A DNA stretch of 12,127 nt from assembly GCA_964592255.1 (NCBI GenBank), contig CAZQCI010000064.1, forward strand, positions 1 through 12,127, given 5' to 3'. The notes below the pieces were generated by a model. It worked only from the letters and a program-made list of their open reading frames with translations. It was not told the DNA's origin and searched no databases. The position numbers and the translations under genes were made by a program. This DNA comes from CAZQCI01 sp964592255. GTDB lineage: Bacteria; UBA10199; SBBF01. Shown one piece after another: positions 11,986 through 12,127 of the stretch (position 1 is its first letter; every line of letters starts with the position of its first letter).

Positions 11986-12127
11986 CGTCTTATCAGAAAA
12001 TTCTTATTTCAAATTTTCGCACGTTATCAGCCTTTTTTAAAGGCAAAACGGCTTCACGTGCCGGTGACGTTGGTTTGTTGTTGCTGTTAGGCTTATCGAT
12101 TGCAGTTCTCTTGACTCTTTTTATTAA
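11982..12127 (+). CDS. N-terminus of a membrane protein, probably PgpH-type 7TM-HD phosphodiesterase (cut by window edge)
   Basis: Forty-eight complete codons are visible, beginning MTSYQKILISNFRTLSAFFK. They give a short basic N-terminus and then a hydrophobic helix, VGLLLLLGLSIAVLLTLFI, which runs to the edge. The start overlaps the phoH stop as ATGA, indicating coupled translation. In many bacteria phoH is followed by a 7TM-HD phosphodiesterase (PgpH/YqfF, which degrades cyclic di-AMP in Firmicutes) and then ybeY. One N-terminal helix before a large extracytoplasmic domain is how those proteins start. The product call rests on gene order, not on recognisable sequence. Confidence 0.6.
   Translation, partial: MTSYQKILISNFRTLSAFFKGKTASRAGDVGLLLLLGLSIAVLLTLFI

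Overview
The window looks like a chromosomal segment from a Gram-negative bacterium of moderate GC content. The leucine-degradation genes, a PilZ protein, a strong sigma-54-type promoter, a signal-less lytic transglycosylase and the order phoH then a probable 7TM-HD gene all fit a deltaproteobacterium-like or Bdellovibrionota-like lineage. That placement is an inference, since no rRNA or other marker gene is present. I see no phage, transposase, CRISPR or tRNA.

Region 1 (1-5223, minus strand) is a leucine/isovalerate catabolism (liu-type) operon. Read in transcription order it holds an unknown four-helix membrane protein, the methylcrotonyl-CoA carboxylase carboxyltransferase subunit (liuB/mccB), methylglutaconyl-CoA hydratase (liuC), a stand-alone biotin carboxylase, a stand-alone biotin carrier protein, and the start of hydroxymethylglutaryl-CoA lyase, which runs off the left edge. 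Together they take 3-methylcrotonyl-CoA through 3-methylglutaconyl-CoA and HMG-CoA to acetyl-CoA plus acetoacetate. The usual single alpha subunit is split into two coupled genes (ATGA overlap), and a REP-like inverted repeat lies just before the biotin carboxylase start.

Region 2 (5224-5555) is a divergent intergenic region. It has a near-consensus sigma-54 promoter on the plus strand and a long, stable leader hairpin before yraN. Region 3 (5556-8154) holds yraN, a 567-residue protein I cannot assign, a shared hairpin terminator, and a convergent small secreted protein of unknown function.

Region 4 (8291-10251) holds trmL (tRNA wobble methyltransferase) followed closely by a PilZ c-di-GMP receptor protein, then a convergent lytic transglycosylase without a Sec signal. 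Region 5 (10252-12127) begins with a divergent intergenic region carrying a small palindromic repeat, a candidate promoter and two overlapping, mutually exclusive leader hairpins. It continues with a tightly packed operon: a YjbQ/UPF0047 protein, phoH and the start of a membrane protein that is probably a PgpH-type 7TM-HD phosphodiesterase.

I found no clearly new multi-gene system. The best leads are the sigma-54 promoter with its structured leader before yraN, the unassigned 567-residue protein, the split methylcrotonyl-CoA carboxylase alpha subunit with a repeat placed at its start, and the structured leader ahead of a YjbQ protein that lacks a usually conserved histidine.
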